From positions 1-64,000 of the forward strand of contig JAVTVY010016111.1 in the NCBI GenBank assembly GCA_036873755.1: a DNA stretch of 64,000 bases, in the 5' to 3' direction. A program made the translations under genes and the position numbers. The stretch comes from Hanleya hanleyi (lineage: Eukaryota; Mollusca; Polyplacophora; Lepidopleurida; Hanleyidae). Below are positions 31,316 through 42,249 of the stretch, in pieces. The first letter of the stretch is position 1. Each line of letters begins with the position of its first letter. The notes below the pieces were generated by a model. The model was not told the origin of the DNA and searched no databases. It was given only the letters and a program-made list of their open reading frames with translations.

Positions 31316-33470
31316 AAAGCCTGCATAATAAGCATCCTCTCCATATCCCTATGGCTCACCTGACAAAGCCTCACAGAGTATTCAGACCTGCATAATGAGC
31401 ATCATCTCCATATCCCTATGGCTCACCTGACAAAGCCTGCATAATGAGCACCATCTCCATATCCCTATGGCCCACCTGACAAAGCCTCACAGAGTATTCA
31501 GACCTGCATAATGAGCATCGTCTCCATATCCCTATGCCTCACAGAGTATTCTCACCTGACAAAGCCTCACAGAGTATTCAGACCTGCATAATGAACATCA
31601 TTTCCATATCCCTATGGCTCACCTGATAAAGCCTCACAGAGTATTCAGACCTGTATAATGAGCATCATCTCCATATCTCTATGGCTCACCTGACAAAGCC
31701 TCACAGAGTATTCAGACCTGCATAATGCGCATCATCTCCATATCCCTATGGCTCACTTGACAAAGCCTCACAGAGTATTCAGACCTGCATAATGCGCATC
31801 ATCTCCATATCCCTATGGCTCACCTGACAAAGCCTCACAGTGTATTCAGACCTGCATAATGAGCATCATCTCCATATCCCTATGGCTCACCTGACAAAGC
31901 CTCACAGAGTATTCAGACCTGCATAATGCGCATCATCTCCATATCCCTATGGCTCACCTGACAAAGCCTCACAGAGTATTCAGACCTGCATAATGAGCAT
32001 CATCTCCATATCCCTATGGCCCACCTGGTAAAGCCTCACAGAGTATTCAGATCTGCATAATGAGCATCATCTCCATATCCCTATGGCCCACCTGACAAAG
32101 CCTCACAGAGTATTCAAACCTGCATAATGAGCATCATCTCCATATCCCTATGGCACACCTGGCAAAGCCTCACAGAGTATTCAGACCTGCATAATGAGCA
32201 TCATCTCCATACCCCTATGGCCCACCTGGCAAAGCCTCACAGAGTATTCAGACCTGCATAATGAGCATCATCTCCATATCCCTATGGCTCACCTGACAAA
32301 GCCTCACAGAGTATTCAGACCTGCATAATGAGCATCATCTCCATATCCCTATGGCTCACCTGACAAAGCCTCACAGAGTATTCAGACCTGCATAATGAGC
32401 ATCATCTCCATATCCCTATGGCTCACCTGACAAAGCCTCACAGAGTATTCAGACCTGCATAATGAGCATCATCTCCATATCCCTATGGCTCACCTGACAA
32501 TGCCGCACAGAGTATTCAGACCTGCATAATGAGCATCATCTCCATATCCCTATGGCTCACCTGACAAAGCCTCACAGAGTATTCAGACCTGCATAATGAG
32601 CATCATCTCCATATCCCTATGGCTCACCTGACAAAGCCTCACAGAGTATTCAGACCTGCATAATGAGCATCATCTCCATATCCCTATGGCCCACCTGACA
32701 ATGCCGCACAGCGGAGTATTCAGACCTGCATAATGAGCATCATCTCCATATCCCTATGGCTCACCTGACAATGCCGCACAGAGTATTCAGACCTGCATAA
32801 TGAGCATCATCTCCATATCCCTATGGCTCACCTGACAATGCCGCACAGAGTATTCAGACCTGCATACTGCGCATTATCTACATATCCCTATGGCCCACCT
32901 GACAATGCCGCACAGAGTATTCAGACCTGCATAATGCGCATCATCTCCATATCCCTATGGCTCACCTGACAATGCCGCACAGAGTATTCAGACCTGCATA
33001 ATGAGCATTATCTACATATCCCTATGGCCCACCTGATAAAGCCTCACAGAGTATTCAGACCTGCATAATGAGCATCATCTCCATATCCCTATGGCTCACC
33101 TGACAAAGCCTCACAGAGTATTCAGACCTGCATAATGAGCATCATCTCCATACCCCTATGGCCCACCTGGCAAAGCCTCACAGAGTATTCAGACCTGCAT
33201 AATGAGCATCATCTCCATACCCCTATGGCCCACCTGGCAAAGCCTCACAGAGTATTCAGACCTGCATAATGAGCATCATCTCCGTATCCCTATGGCTCAC
33301 CTGACAAAGCCTCACAGAGTATTCAGACCTGCATAATGAGCATCATCTCCGTATCCCTATGGCTCACCTGACAATGCCGCACAGAGTATTCAGACCTGCA
33401 TAATGAGCATCATCTCCATATCCCTATGGCTCACCTGACAAAGCCGTACAGTGTATTCAGACCTGTATAT
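31316..33470. repeat. 67-bp satellite array, about 32 copies
   Basis: The monomer is GACCTGCATAATGAGCATCA + TCTCCATATCCCTATGGCTC + ACCTGACAAAGCCTCACAGA + GTATTCA (67 bp). Variants are not randomly placed: AATGCCGCAC monomers cluster at 32.50-33.00 kb and near 33.37 kb, and CCCACCTGGCAAAG monomers cluster at 32.02-32.24 and 33.15-33.25 kb, suggesting multi-monomer duplication steps. There are no unique spacers, so it is not a CRISPR. Edge monomers are most diverged, as expected for unequal exchange. Confidence 0.95.
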
Positions 33471-35214
33471 GGAGGATGGTTCTCGTTTCGTTTCGCCTGT
33501 TTCGTTTCGCAGAATAAAGTAAGCCAGCCATAGAGCAACATCTGTGTCAGTGTCCTAAATAATGATAAATGTGATATGAACATACGATAGTTGTTTATTA
33601 AACACGATGACTACAACTGATAAATGACATACATTCGATATATATTTTACTGATGCAGTTTGTTAGAATTAAATCAATCCAAAGCGTGGTCCAGTACCAA
33701 TTATATCCCTGTTCTGATTATATTTGAATAGGACAGTGCATTGTCAGAGTTTGTAACCTCTTAAACAGTCCGTATAACATGCTACATCTGACTGTAGATG
33801 GTATACAATCTTATGTCACGAGAATGGGGTTCTCGAGCTAATTAATTTTCTGCAGTGCGCATGCTTCTTCTCAGTTTGCCCGAAAGACGGGTGTTTACAC
33901 TAGTTCGATCTAGTAATATCTTATTGACAGAACATGTTTTCGAAGGGGAAATATATTTCAATTAGTCGAAGAAGGGGAAATATATTTCAATTACTCGACG
34001 ATAAACCAATAGCTCTAACGGAAATTGTAATGAAACGCTCGTATAGATTCATGGTGAAAAGTTCATTCAATCTAGTCGCCACGTCAATGATTCTTAGATA
34101 TTTGACTCAACAAATCACAACACTTATGTATTTCAAGAACCTGTACGAAATTATAGATCGTCATGACAAGACGTGTGTGGATAGTCACTAAAATAACACC
34201 TGATTGAATCAACCTTCGTGGAATCGTTTGACGTTAATGTTCCAGTATCCCTTTAGCGATATGATTATCGACACCTTAACAGTTCTCGCGCAATTAAATT
34301 TCAATAAATGAACCCACCAAAACGATTTACATGTTTTCTGAAAGCTTTTCATTCAGAGAATCTGAATTTGATTTATTTAACAAGTTTGTTCTTCTGGTTA
34401 CTACAAATGAATTATTCAAATGAAAATAAAGCGATTTGGGAAAATTTAAGTTTCAAATATCTCCGCTAATAAAGTATTTATCAAAAATATTTGAACTTTT
34501 GGATTCATATACCAATCAAACAAATTAGCTTGCCTCATTTGTTTTTAAATTTCGTCCTGGAAATGATTTTATGGCAGTTCAAAGATCAATGATTGGAAAA
34601 AAGAATAAAAAATGCGACTCTCTTCATCTAATCACGGATATCTTCACAATGGAGGCAAAATCAAAGAAAATGAGACACCCTTATTTAGTTCTATATATGT
34701 ACGAAGTTGCTTCAGAAATTTACGCAACATAGCATAGAAGTTGTTGAAAGGCCAATCTAAAAAACGTGGCAAAAAAAAAAATAATAAAAAAAAATAAAAA
34801 AATAAAAAATAACGGAGAATATGAGCAAAAACTATCGAGGAGTGCTTTTCTTCAAGTTTGTACCGGTATTTTCTTCAGTCAAGTTAAGCAACTTATAATT
34901 CAGTCTAATTCTTACCTAATTTTCAATTTATTTGTTAAAGGGTTTGAAGAAAGTTAATTACTTGATTGATCGATCAGTAGTATAGAAAAGTCCTAATGTC
35001 GTAGTATTTGAGGGGGTGAAATCGAGGCGGCAATGAGGCGTGGCCTTTGACCCTTGTCCTTTAAGCTTCAGGTCTATTCTGAGGCGAGGTCCCAGTAGTA
35101 GGGTCTACTGATATAGACTCACCTTTTGCCGGGGGAGGTAACTCTTGCATCCGACAGGGGGCGCTGTTTCCATGTTATAGTATAGGGAGCGGCCATGCAC
35201 GGCATTTCACCTCT
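33471..35214. other. AT-rich non-coding stretch
   Basis: No gene recognised. It contains TTTCGTTTCG repeats (33475-33510), a two-copy 27-bp repeat GGGGAAATATATTTCAATTA (33948, 33975) that keeps a chance frame open, and an A-rich run at 34765-34812. Confidence 0.5.
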
Positions 35215-36260
35215 GAGGCCGTCAAGGCCGCTATAGTTCCGGCACTTCTGGTCACATGACCTTTGACCTTGTATTCCTCCGCGGTGATGCGGTCATGTCT
35301 GGCGGTGATGCGGTCGCGGAAAAAAGCTTCCGCGGAGAAAAAGTAGTCCCCAGACTTCAAATACGCTGCATGGTCCGATTGGGTCGTATGAGGTATCAAA
35401 GTGAAGCATTCGTGAAGGGGCATCTGATGGACTGGGTGTGGGGTTGAAATATCGTCAATGTGCGCATGCGCGGTGGACCAGGGGTATGGAAATAGACGTT
35501 TTGGGGTCTAGGGGAGTCCCTAATGGTCCAATTGGGTCATATGAGGTATCAATGTGAAGCCTATGTGACAGGGCATCCGCCTGGACTAGTATCTCGGCCG
35601 TTATCAACATTCTGCGCATGCGCAAACAGGGAATTGTGGGAAAAGGGTATGGAAATAGACGTTTTGGGGTCTGGATGGGCCACTGGTGGTCCTATGGAGT
35701 CGTATGAGGTATCAATGTGAAGCCTATGTGAGGGGGCAGCCGACGGGGTGGGTGTGACGTGGAACTGACGTCATTCTGCGCATGCGCAGTAGACCAAGTG
35801 TATGGAAATATACGTTTTGAGGTCGAGGTGGGCCACTATTGGTCCTATGGAGTCGTATGAGGTATCAATGTGAAGCATTCGTGAAGGAGCATCTGACTGG
35901 GTGGATGTGGGGTAAGAATATCGTCATTCTGCGCATGCGCGGTGTACAAAGGGTATTGAAATAGATGTTTTGGGGTCTGGGTGGGCCACTAGTGGTCCTA
36001 TGGAGTCGAGTGAGGTATCAATGTGAAGCCTATGTGAGGGGGCATCTGCCTGGACTAGTGTGTCGTCCGTGTTCAACATTCTGCGCATGCTTAGACAGGG
36101 AATTGTGGGAAAAGTGCATTGGAATGAACGTTTTAGGATCTAGGGGAGCCCCTAATAGGCCGATGGAGCCGCATGAGGTATCATTGTGAAGCACACATGA
36201 GGGGGCATCCACCTGGACTAGTGTCTCGGCCGTTGTCACCATTCTGCGCATGCGCAAACA
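35215..36260. repeat. Tandem array of about 150-167-bp units with NRF1-type palindromes
   Basis: Six or seven units share CGTATGAGGTATCAATGTGA, AGCCTATGTGAGGGGGCATC, a TGCGCATGCGC palindrome, GGGAATTGTGGGAAAAG and GTATGGAAATAGACGTTTTG. Palindromes lie at about 35461, 35613, 35777, 35930 and 36245; one unit also has TGACGTCA (35766). The start (35215-35340) has a GATGCGGT doublet shared with 6.6 kb. The part from 35597 on is mirrored at 42.47-43.14 kb. Confidence 0.85.
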
Positions 36261-36496
36261 GGGAATTGTGAGCAACGCCCGCCAACGCCAAGCTCAACGC
36301 TTCAACGCCCTGGTGAAGTAGCCCAAAAGCTCTGATTTTCATGGAATTGTCACTAATTCATTGGAAATACAGTGACGCCCGTCATCGTCCGCCTTAACGC
36401 CCTAGCATAACGCCTTGACGCCATGATATGGACAGATGAGAGAACAACAACAACAAGGATGAGAGAACAACAACAACAACAAGTTTTTTTATATAG

Positions 36497-36502
36497 TTTA
36501 TT
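36497..36502 (-). terminator. Polyadenylation signal, left finger gene
   Basis: AATAAA on the minus strand downstream of the left-arm finger gene, mirrored at 42244-42249. Confidence 0.4.
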
Positions 36503-36833
36503 CTACCCAATGTTACATCATACCCACGCTGGGGGAGCCGCGTTGGGTATGTTTACAATTCAAGAAATCTCTTGTCCAACCAGAGGCCGCCATTTGTATC
36601 AGTCATATTCGTTCTTGTCCGTTAGATGTATTCTCGGCTGCTCTTGGCCAATCAGAAGTCGCCGTTACAGAAAGATCCATCTTCGGTCATGTTCGTTCTG
36701 AACCGTTTGTTCTAATCGGGAAGGCCAGGATTCCGTTGAGGCAGCATGTCCTGAAACAGTTGTTTGCGCATTCTGAGTATCTATCAGTGCATGGGTGATT
36801 ACATTCATCCGATGGGAAGATTCCGTAATTTGG

Positions 36834-37700
36834 TTACGAAAAACGTGACATTGGTGACCCGCTCCACCATCCACTTGGTGTTGGGGCGTTGTTGTTGGGC
36901 CCATTCGAAAGGATCCACGGCGTCCAGTTCTCCAGCGTCGTCTCTAGTGACGCCCGGTTATTGATGGTAAACGGTTGGTCAAATACCAGGATGTTACTGC
37001 TCGGGTAAAAGTATCGGACTTGGTCTGTCTCCTTATGCTGCAGCACATAACCAAACGCCAGATTCAACTTGAAAGCCGTAGCTTGGTCATTGAAGATGGC
37101 TTCCACGTAGCTGCGTAGACGGGCGAGGTCGGTCAGTCGGAAATTGTAGATATCTTGAATAGGGCGATGACGGTGGAAACAGTGCCGGATCATGGGCCAA
37201 TGGCGCCGATAGATGTCACTCACTGGATGGTCTTCGTGTAACAGATCGCTAGGAACATTTATGGATTCGTCCTCGAAGTGTACTTTGCCCTCCGCGTCGT
37301 ACAAAATCTGGCCCAAGGTCTTGTCGTCGGAATTTGACTGTTGAATTAGGGCGACATCATCATCATCGGCCCTCGTGCAATGGGTGGGAGTTTCCGCTGT
37401 CTCGATACTGGAGCCTACGGGCTCCTCTACCTGCAAACGTGGCTGCGGAGCAGGGTGTCGTGTGCGTTGGTGTCGAAGCAACTGACTGGGTCGTTTGAAA
37501 AGCCGACCACATTCTTCGCATGGATGCTTGGGTGGCCCATGAATTGAACGTTCATGGCGCTGTAAATGATCCGGCCGATGGAACGACAGTGTGCATACCG
37601 TACAGCTATACCGGGCGGTTCCGTCGTGCTTGGTAGCATCATGGCGGCGCAAGTCGTGCAGACGAGTGAATGATTTTGAGCACGTAGTACAAGTGAACAT
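36834..37700 (-). pseudogene. C2H2 finger protein resembling the Polinton DNA polymerase B N-terminal region, left copy
   Basis: Three C2H2 fingers (residues 4-25, 33-54, 61-82) are followed by a linker and, at about 155-250, a block with HWPMIRHCFHRHRPIQDIYN and FKLNLAFGYVLQHKETDQVR that I associate with the N-terminal part of Polinton PolB proteins. Near residue 255 the frame departs from the family pattern because one A is missing relative to the right copy (about 36925-36930); the family-like WVxExVTNVTFFV segment continues in another frame. The polymerase and exonuclease domains (DTDS, YxDTD motifs) are absent. The start is supported by a TATA box 46 bp upstream. It could be a decayed polymerase or a remnant expressed as a separate DNA-binding protein. 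Confidence 0.7.
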
Positions 37701-37745
37701 CTTGGTGGTTGACAGAGTGTCTGAAGAAACGGCCGGGCCGCTTCC

Positions 37746-37753
37746 CTTTTATA
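37746..37753 (-). promoter_or_regulatory. TATA box of the left finger gene
   Basis: TATAAAAG on the minus strand, about 46 bp before the ATG at 37700, followed by TTCTTCAGAC, an initiator-like sequence at proper spacing. Identical in the right arm. Confidence 0.6.
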
Positions 37754-38004
37754 GCAAGCTAGCTGGTGATCTATTTTTAGCACACTCAGTTCAACTTAGA
37801 CGTCAGCGACAACAACCAAGATGTAAGCGCGGACGTCAGCGACAAGAACCTGGATGTAAACTACCGAGAACTGGTCTGTGTGTATGTGTGTGCGTGTACG
37901 TGTGTGTGCGTGTGTGTGCATGTATGTGTGTTGTCTTGTGTCAACTTCCGGTTTTGGTCACGTGACAGTAAACATGGAAAAACAGGGAAGCTCCCACCAC
38001 CACC

Positions 38005-38215
38005 GGTTGGGGTAGAGCTCTTGGAGCTCCAGAACTCTTTGAGCTCGGAGCTCCAGAACTCGTGGAGCTCCGGAGCTCTTGGAACTCGGCGCCCCGGAGC
38101 TCTTGGAGCTTTTGGAGCTTCTTTCTGAGCTCTTGGAGCTCCGAACTGCAAAATGAACCCCTTTTTATAGCGAAAAACTTGGCATTCATTGGAGCTCCGG
38201 AGCTCCGACCTGTGA
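38005..38215. repeat. GAGCTC-rich patch, left arm
   Basis: Dense GGAGCTC/GAGCTCC palindromes, mirrored at about 40535-40735. The repeated EL/SS codons keep several frames open on both strands; these frames are artefacts. Confidence 0.85.
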
Positions 38216-38236
38216 GTGTGAGTGTATGCGCGCGTG

Positions 38237-38390
38237 TGAGTGAGTGAGTGAGTGAGTGAGTGAGGCGTGCACAACGCTCGTGAGGCGTCCCCAACGCCCG
38301 TCTTACCGCTTGGACGCAATAACGACGGTGAGTGAGTGAGTGAGTGAGTGAGTGAGTGAGTGAGTGAGTGAGTGAATGAGTGGGATCCGA
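38237..38390. repeat. GTGA microsatellites, left arm
   Basis: Two runs of GTGA around a GCGTGCACAACGC/GGCGTCCCCAACGCCC segment, mirrored at about 40380-40510 with different copy number. Confidence 0.85.
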
Positions 38391-38399
38391 CTGGACTAA

Positions 38400-39110
38400 T
38401 GTATCGTCCGTTTTCATCATTTTGCGCATGCGCAGTCTGGCCGTCGTATAGAAAGCAGGCATTTGGGGGATTCGTGGAAGTTTGTTGAGTGGTTGACCAT
38501 CCCGGGTGGACCGTGTGGGGTATGAGTGTGAAGCTCTCGTAGGAAAAGTGGAAATTGCCTCTCATTTGTGGGGCGCTCACTTCCGGTTGTGTGGGGCGCT
38601 GCCCTCAGCCAATCAGAAGCGAGTATTTTGACCCGGTGCATTATGGGACATATCCAAGATGGCGGCGTCTGCCTTCTGGTTCAAGATGGCGTCACGTGCG
38701 GGGTCGAAAACTGACCATTTTGGCGGAATGTGGTCATCTGGTGTCGAAAACTGGACCTTGTATGGGTCCCGCCTAATTTGGTGTAGAGATGGACCACTAT
38801 TGGTCCGAATGCGTCCTGTGGGGTGTCATCTTGTAGTTCTCGGGGTGCAGACCACGATTTGAGGGATGTTCACGTCATCTGTGATGTCATTGGTGAAGTC
38901 ATCAGTAGGAGTAGTAGCCAAAGTGGGCATTTTGGGGCAGTGAAAGAAGGTATTTGGTGTAGAGATGGACCACCCTTGGTTCGAATGTGTCGTGGGAAGT
39001 GTCATCTTGAGTTCTCGGGGTGTAGACTCCATTTGAGGGATGTCCACAGCATCTGTGACGTCATCGGTGACGTCATCAGTACGAGTAGTAGCGAAAGAAC
39101 ATGCTTTATA
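38400..39110. repeat. CRE/NRF1/CCAAT repeat units upstream of the left finger gene
   Basis: Contains TGCGCATGCGCA at 38423, GCCAATCAGAAGCGAGTATT at 38608-38627 (shared with 7.0-7.4 kb), and two diverged units ending TGACGTCATCAGT (near 38890 and 39070). Related units lie at 26.38-26.60 kb. Confidence 0.8.
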
Positions 39111-39184
39111 ATTGGCTCAGTGCCAATTTTTTTCCCACGATTTGGACTGATGAGGGACACATGTTCATTCCTATATTTACAGAC

Positions 39185-39300
39185 ATTACCACCACCACCA
39201 CCACCAACACCACCACCACACACCACCACACACCACCAACACCACCACCAACGCCACCACCGGGCGTTGACGGGCGTCAACGCCCGGTGGTGGTGGTGGT
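39185..39300. repeat. CCA/CCACA simple repeat with GGGCGTTGAC hairpin, left arm
   Basis: An ACCACC-rich run followed by CCGGGCGTTGACGGGCGTCAACGCCCGG, a short hairpin inside the larger palindrome. Mirrored, with length differences, at 39570-39700. The proline/histidine or glycine-rich frames here are artefacts. Confidence 0.85.
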
Positions 39301-39432
39301 AGCTCCCGTGTGGCAGAGCTCTTGGATCGGAGCTCTCGGAGTTCAAAGCTTGTGGAGCTCAGAGCTCGGAAATGACGTCATCGCAGGCATGCGCGCGTAC
39401 CTGTGCTGCACCCGCACCCTGGTGTACCCTAT

Positions 39433-39444
39433 TCCCTACGGACT
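39433..39444. other. Centre of the giant palindrome (12-bp spacer)
   Basis: GTACCCTAT (39424-39432) and ATAGGGTAC (39445-39453) flank the spacer TCCCTACGGACT. The arms pair right up to it, except for a few extra bases (GCACCCTGGT-type) on the left just outside. Confidence 0.85.
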
Positions 39445-40992
39445 ATAGGGTACAGGGTGCAGCAGAGGTACGCGCGCATGCCTGCGATGACGTCATTTCC
39501 GAGCTCTGAGCTCCACAAGCTTTGAACTCCGAGAGCTCCGATCCAAGAGCTCTGCCACACGGCAGCTACCACCACCACCACCGGGCGTTGACGCCCGTCA
39601 ACGCCCGGTGGTGGCGTTGGTGGTGGCGTTGGTGGTGGTGTTGGTGGTGTGTGGTGGTGTGTGGTGGTGGTGGTGTTGGTGGTGGTGGTGGTGGTGGTAG
39701 TGTCTGTAAATATAGGAATGAACATGTGTCCCTCATCAGTCCAAATCGTGGGAAAAAAATTGGCACTGAACCAATTATAAAGCATGTTCTTTCGCTACTA
39801 CTCGTACTGATGACGTCACCGATGACGTCACAGATGCTGTGGACATCCCTCAAATGGAGTCTACACTCCGAGAACTTCAAGATGACACTTCCCACGACAC
39901 ATTCGAACCAAGGGTGGTCCATCTCTACACCAAATACCTTCTTTCACTGCCCCAAAATGCCCACTTTGGCTACTACTCCTACTGATGACTTCACCAATGA
40001 CGTGAACATCCCTCAAATCGTGGTCTGCACCCCGAGAGCCAAAATGATCAGTTTTCGACCCCGCACGTGACGCCATCTTGAACCAGAAGGCAGACGCCGC
40101 CATCTTGGATATGTCCCATAATGCACCGGGTCAAAATACTCGCTTCTGATTGGCTGGGGGCAGCGCCCCACACAACCGGAAGTGAGCGCCCCACAAATGA
40201 GAGGCAATTTCCACTTTTCCTACGAGAGCTTCACACTCATACCCCACACGGTCCACCCGGGATGGTCAACCACTCAACAAACTTCCACGAATCCCCCAAA
40301 TGCCTGCTTTCTATACGACGGCCAGACTGCGCATGCGCAAAATGATGAAAACGGCCGATACATTAGTCCAGTCGGATCCCACTCACTCACTCACTCACTC
40401 ACTCACTCACTCACTCACCGTCGTTATTGCGTCCATGCGTTAAGACGGGCGTTGGGGACGCCTCACGAGCGTTGTGCACGCCTCACTCACTCACTCACTC
40501 ACTCACTCACACGCGCGCATACACTCACACTCACAGGTCGGAGCTCCGGAGCTCCAATGAATGCCAAGTGTTTCGCTGTAAAAAGGGGTTCATTTTGCAG
40601 TTCGGAGCTCCAAGAGCTCAGAAAGAAGCTCCAAAAGCTCCAAGAGCTCCGGGGCGCCGAGTTCCAAGAGCTCCGGAGCTCCAAGAGTTCCGGAGCTCCG
40701 AGCTCAAAGAGTTCTGGAGCTCCAAGAGCTCCACCCCAACCGGTGGTGGTGGGAGCTTCCCTGTTTTTCCATGTTTACTGTCACGTGACCAAAACCGGAA
40801 GTTGACACAAGACAACACACATACATGCACACACACGCACGCACACGTACACGCACACACATACACACAGACCAGTTCTCGGTAGTTTACATCCAGGTTC
40901 TTGTCGCTGACGTCCGCGCTTACATCTTGGTTGTTGTCGCTGACGTCTAAGTTGAACTGAGTGTGCTAAAAATAGATCACCAGCTAGCTTGC

Positions 40993-41000
40993 TATAAAAG
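40993..41000 (+). promoter_or_regulatory. TATA box of the right finger gene
   Basis: TATAAAAG 46 bp before the ATG at 41046, with TTCTTCAGAC about 28 bp downstream of it as a possible initiator. Confidence 0.6.
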
Positions 41001-41045
41001 GGAAGCGGCCCGGCCGTTTCTTCAGACACTCTGTCAACCACCAAG

Positions 41046-41801
41046 ATGTTCACTTGTACTACGTGCTCAAAATCATTCACTCGTCTGCACGACTTGCGCC
41101 GCCATGATGCTACCAAGCACGACGGAACCGCCCGGTATAGCTGTACGGTATGCACACTGTCGTTCCATCGGCCGGATCATTTACAGCGCCATGAACGTTC
41201 AATTCATGGGCCACCCAAGCATCCATGCGAAGAATGTGGTCGGCTTTTCAAACGACCCAGTCAGTTGCTTCGACACCAACGCACACGACACCCTGCTCCG
41301 CAGCCACGTTTGCAGGTAGAGGAGCCCGTAGGCTCCAGTATCGAGACAGCGGAAACTCCCACCCATTGCACGAGGGCCGATGATGATGATGTCGCCCTAA
41401 TTCAACAGTCAAATTCCGACGACAAGACCTTGGGCCAGATTTTGTACGACGCGGAGGGCAAAGTACACTTCGAGGACGAATCCATAAATGTTCCTAGCGA
41501 TCTGTTACACGAAGACCATCCAGTGAGTGACATCTATCGGCGCCATTGGCCCATGATCCGGCACTGTTTCCACCGTCATCGCCCTATTCAAGATATCTAC
41601 AATTTCCGACTGACCGACCTCGCCCGTCTACGCAGCTACGTGGAAGCCATCTTCAATGACCAAGCTACGGCCTTCAAGTTGAATCTGGCGTTTGGTTATG
41701 TGCTGCAGCATAAGGAGACAGACCAAGTCCGATACTTTTACCCGAGCAGTAACATCCTGGTATTTGACCAACCGTTTACCATCAATAACCGGCGTCACTA
41801 G
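41046..41801 (+). pseudogene. C2H2 finger protein resembling the Polinton DNA polymerase B N-terminal region, right copy
   Basis: The first 248 residues are identical to the left-arm copy at protein level as far as I can see: three C2H2 fingers, then the HWPMIRHCFHRHRPIQDIYN and FKLNLAFGYVLQHK blocks. The frame stops at 41801 because one G is missing relative to the left copy in the run near 41791-41793. Beyond it the polymerase-N similarity continues in another frame to about 41937, then meets a stop. Thus the two mirror copies carry different one-base losses. No polymerase catalytic domain follows. An AATAAA lies at 42244. Confidence 0.7.
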
Positions 41802-42243
41802 AGACGACGCTGGAGAAACTGGACGCCGTGGATCCTTTCGAATGGGCCCAACAACAACGCCCCAACACCAAGTGGATGGTGGAGCGGGTCACCAATGTCA
41901 CGTTTTTCGTAACCAAATTACGGAATCTTCCCATCGGATGAATGTAATCACCCATGCACTGATAGATACTCAGAAAGCGCAAACAACTGTTTCAGGACAT
42001 GCTGCCTCAACGGAATCCTGGCCTGCCCGATTAGAACAAACGGTTCAGAACGAACATGACCGAAGATGGATCTTTCTGTAACGGCGACTTCTGATTGGCC
42101 AAGAGCAGCCGAGAATACATCTAACGGACAAGAACGAATATGACTGATACAAATGGCGGCCTCTGGTTGGACAAGAGATTTCTTGAATTGTAAACATACC
42201 CAACGCGGCTCCCCCAGCGTGGGTATGATGTAACATTGGAGAG

Positions 42244-42249
42244 AATAAA
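42244..42249 (+). terminator. Polyadenylation signal, right finger gene
   Basis: AATAAA about 440 bp after the frame stop, mirrored in the left arm. Confidence 0.4.

Larger units (their letters stand above)
35597..39432 (+). repeat. Giant palindrome, left arm
   Basis: This arm pairs with 39445-43141. It runs from the repeat array through a minus-strand finger gene, a GAGCTC-rich patch, GTGA arrays and CRE units to the centre. It is about 140 bp longer than the right arm, mostly from a segment near 38.70-38.83 kb absent on the right. Small indels and substitutions throughout show that the arms have diverged. Confidence 0.9.

Noticed and set aside
31316..33470. CRISPR-like array
   Set aside because: The repeats are contiguous 67-bp monomers with no unique spacers, in a metazoan context; it is satellite DNA.
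33934..34191. 85-codon plus-strand ORF
   Set aside because: Opens on a 27-bp duplication in AT-rich DNA; no family features.
37861..38580. 239-codon Ser/His/Thr-rich ORF and mirror-arm equivalents at 40.2-40.9 kb
   Set aside because: They are composed of GTGA, GAGCTC and CACA simple repeats and run antisense to or across the finger gene promoter; typical repeat ORFs.
39002..40070. Proline-, histidine- or glycine-rich ORFs near the palindrome centre
   Set aside because: Translations of the CCA/GGT simple repeats, with mirror images on both strands.
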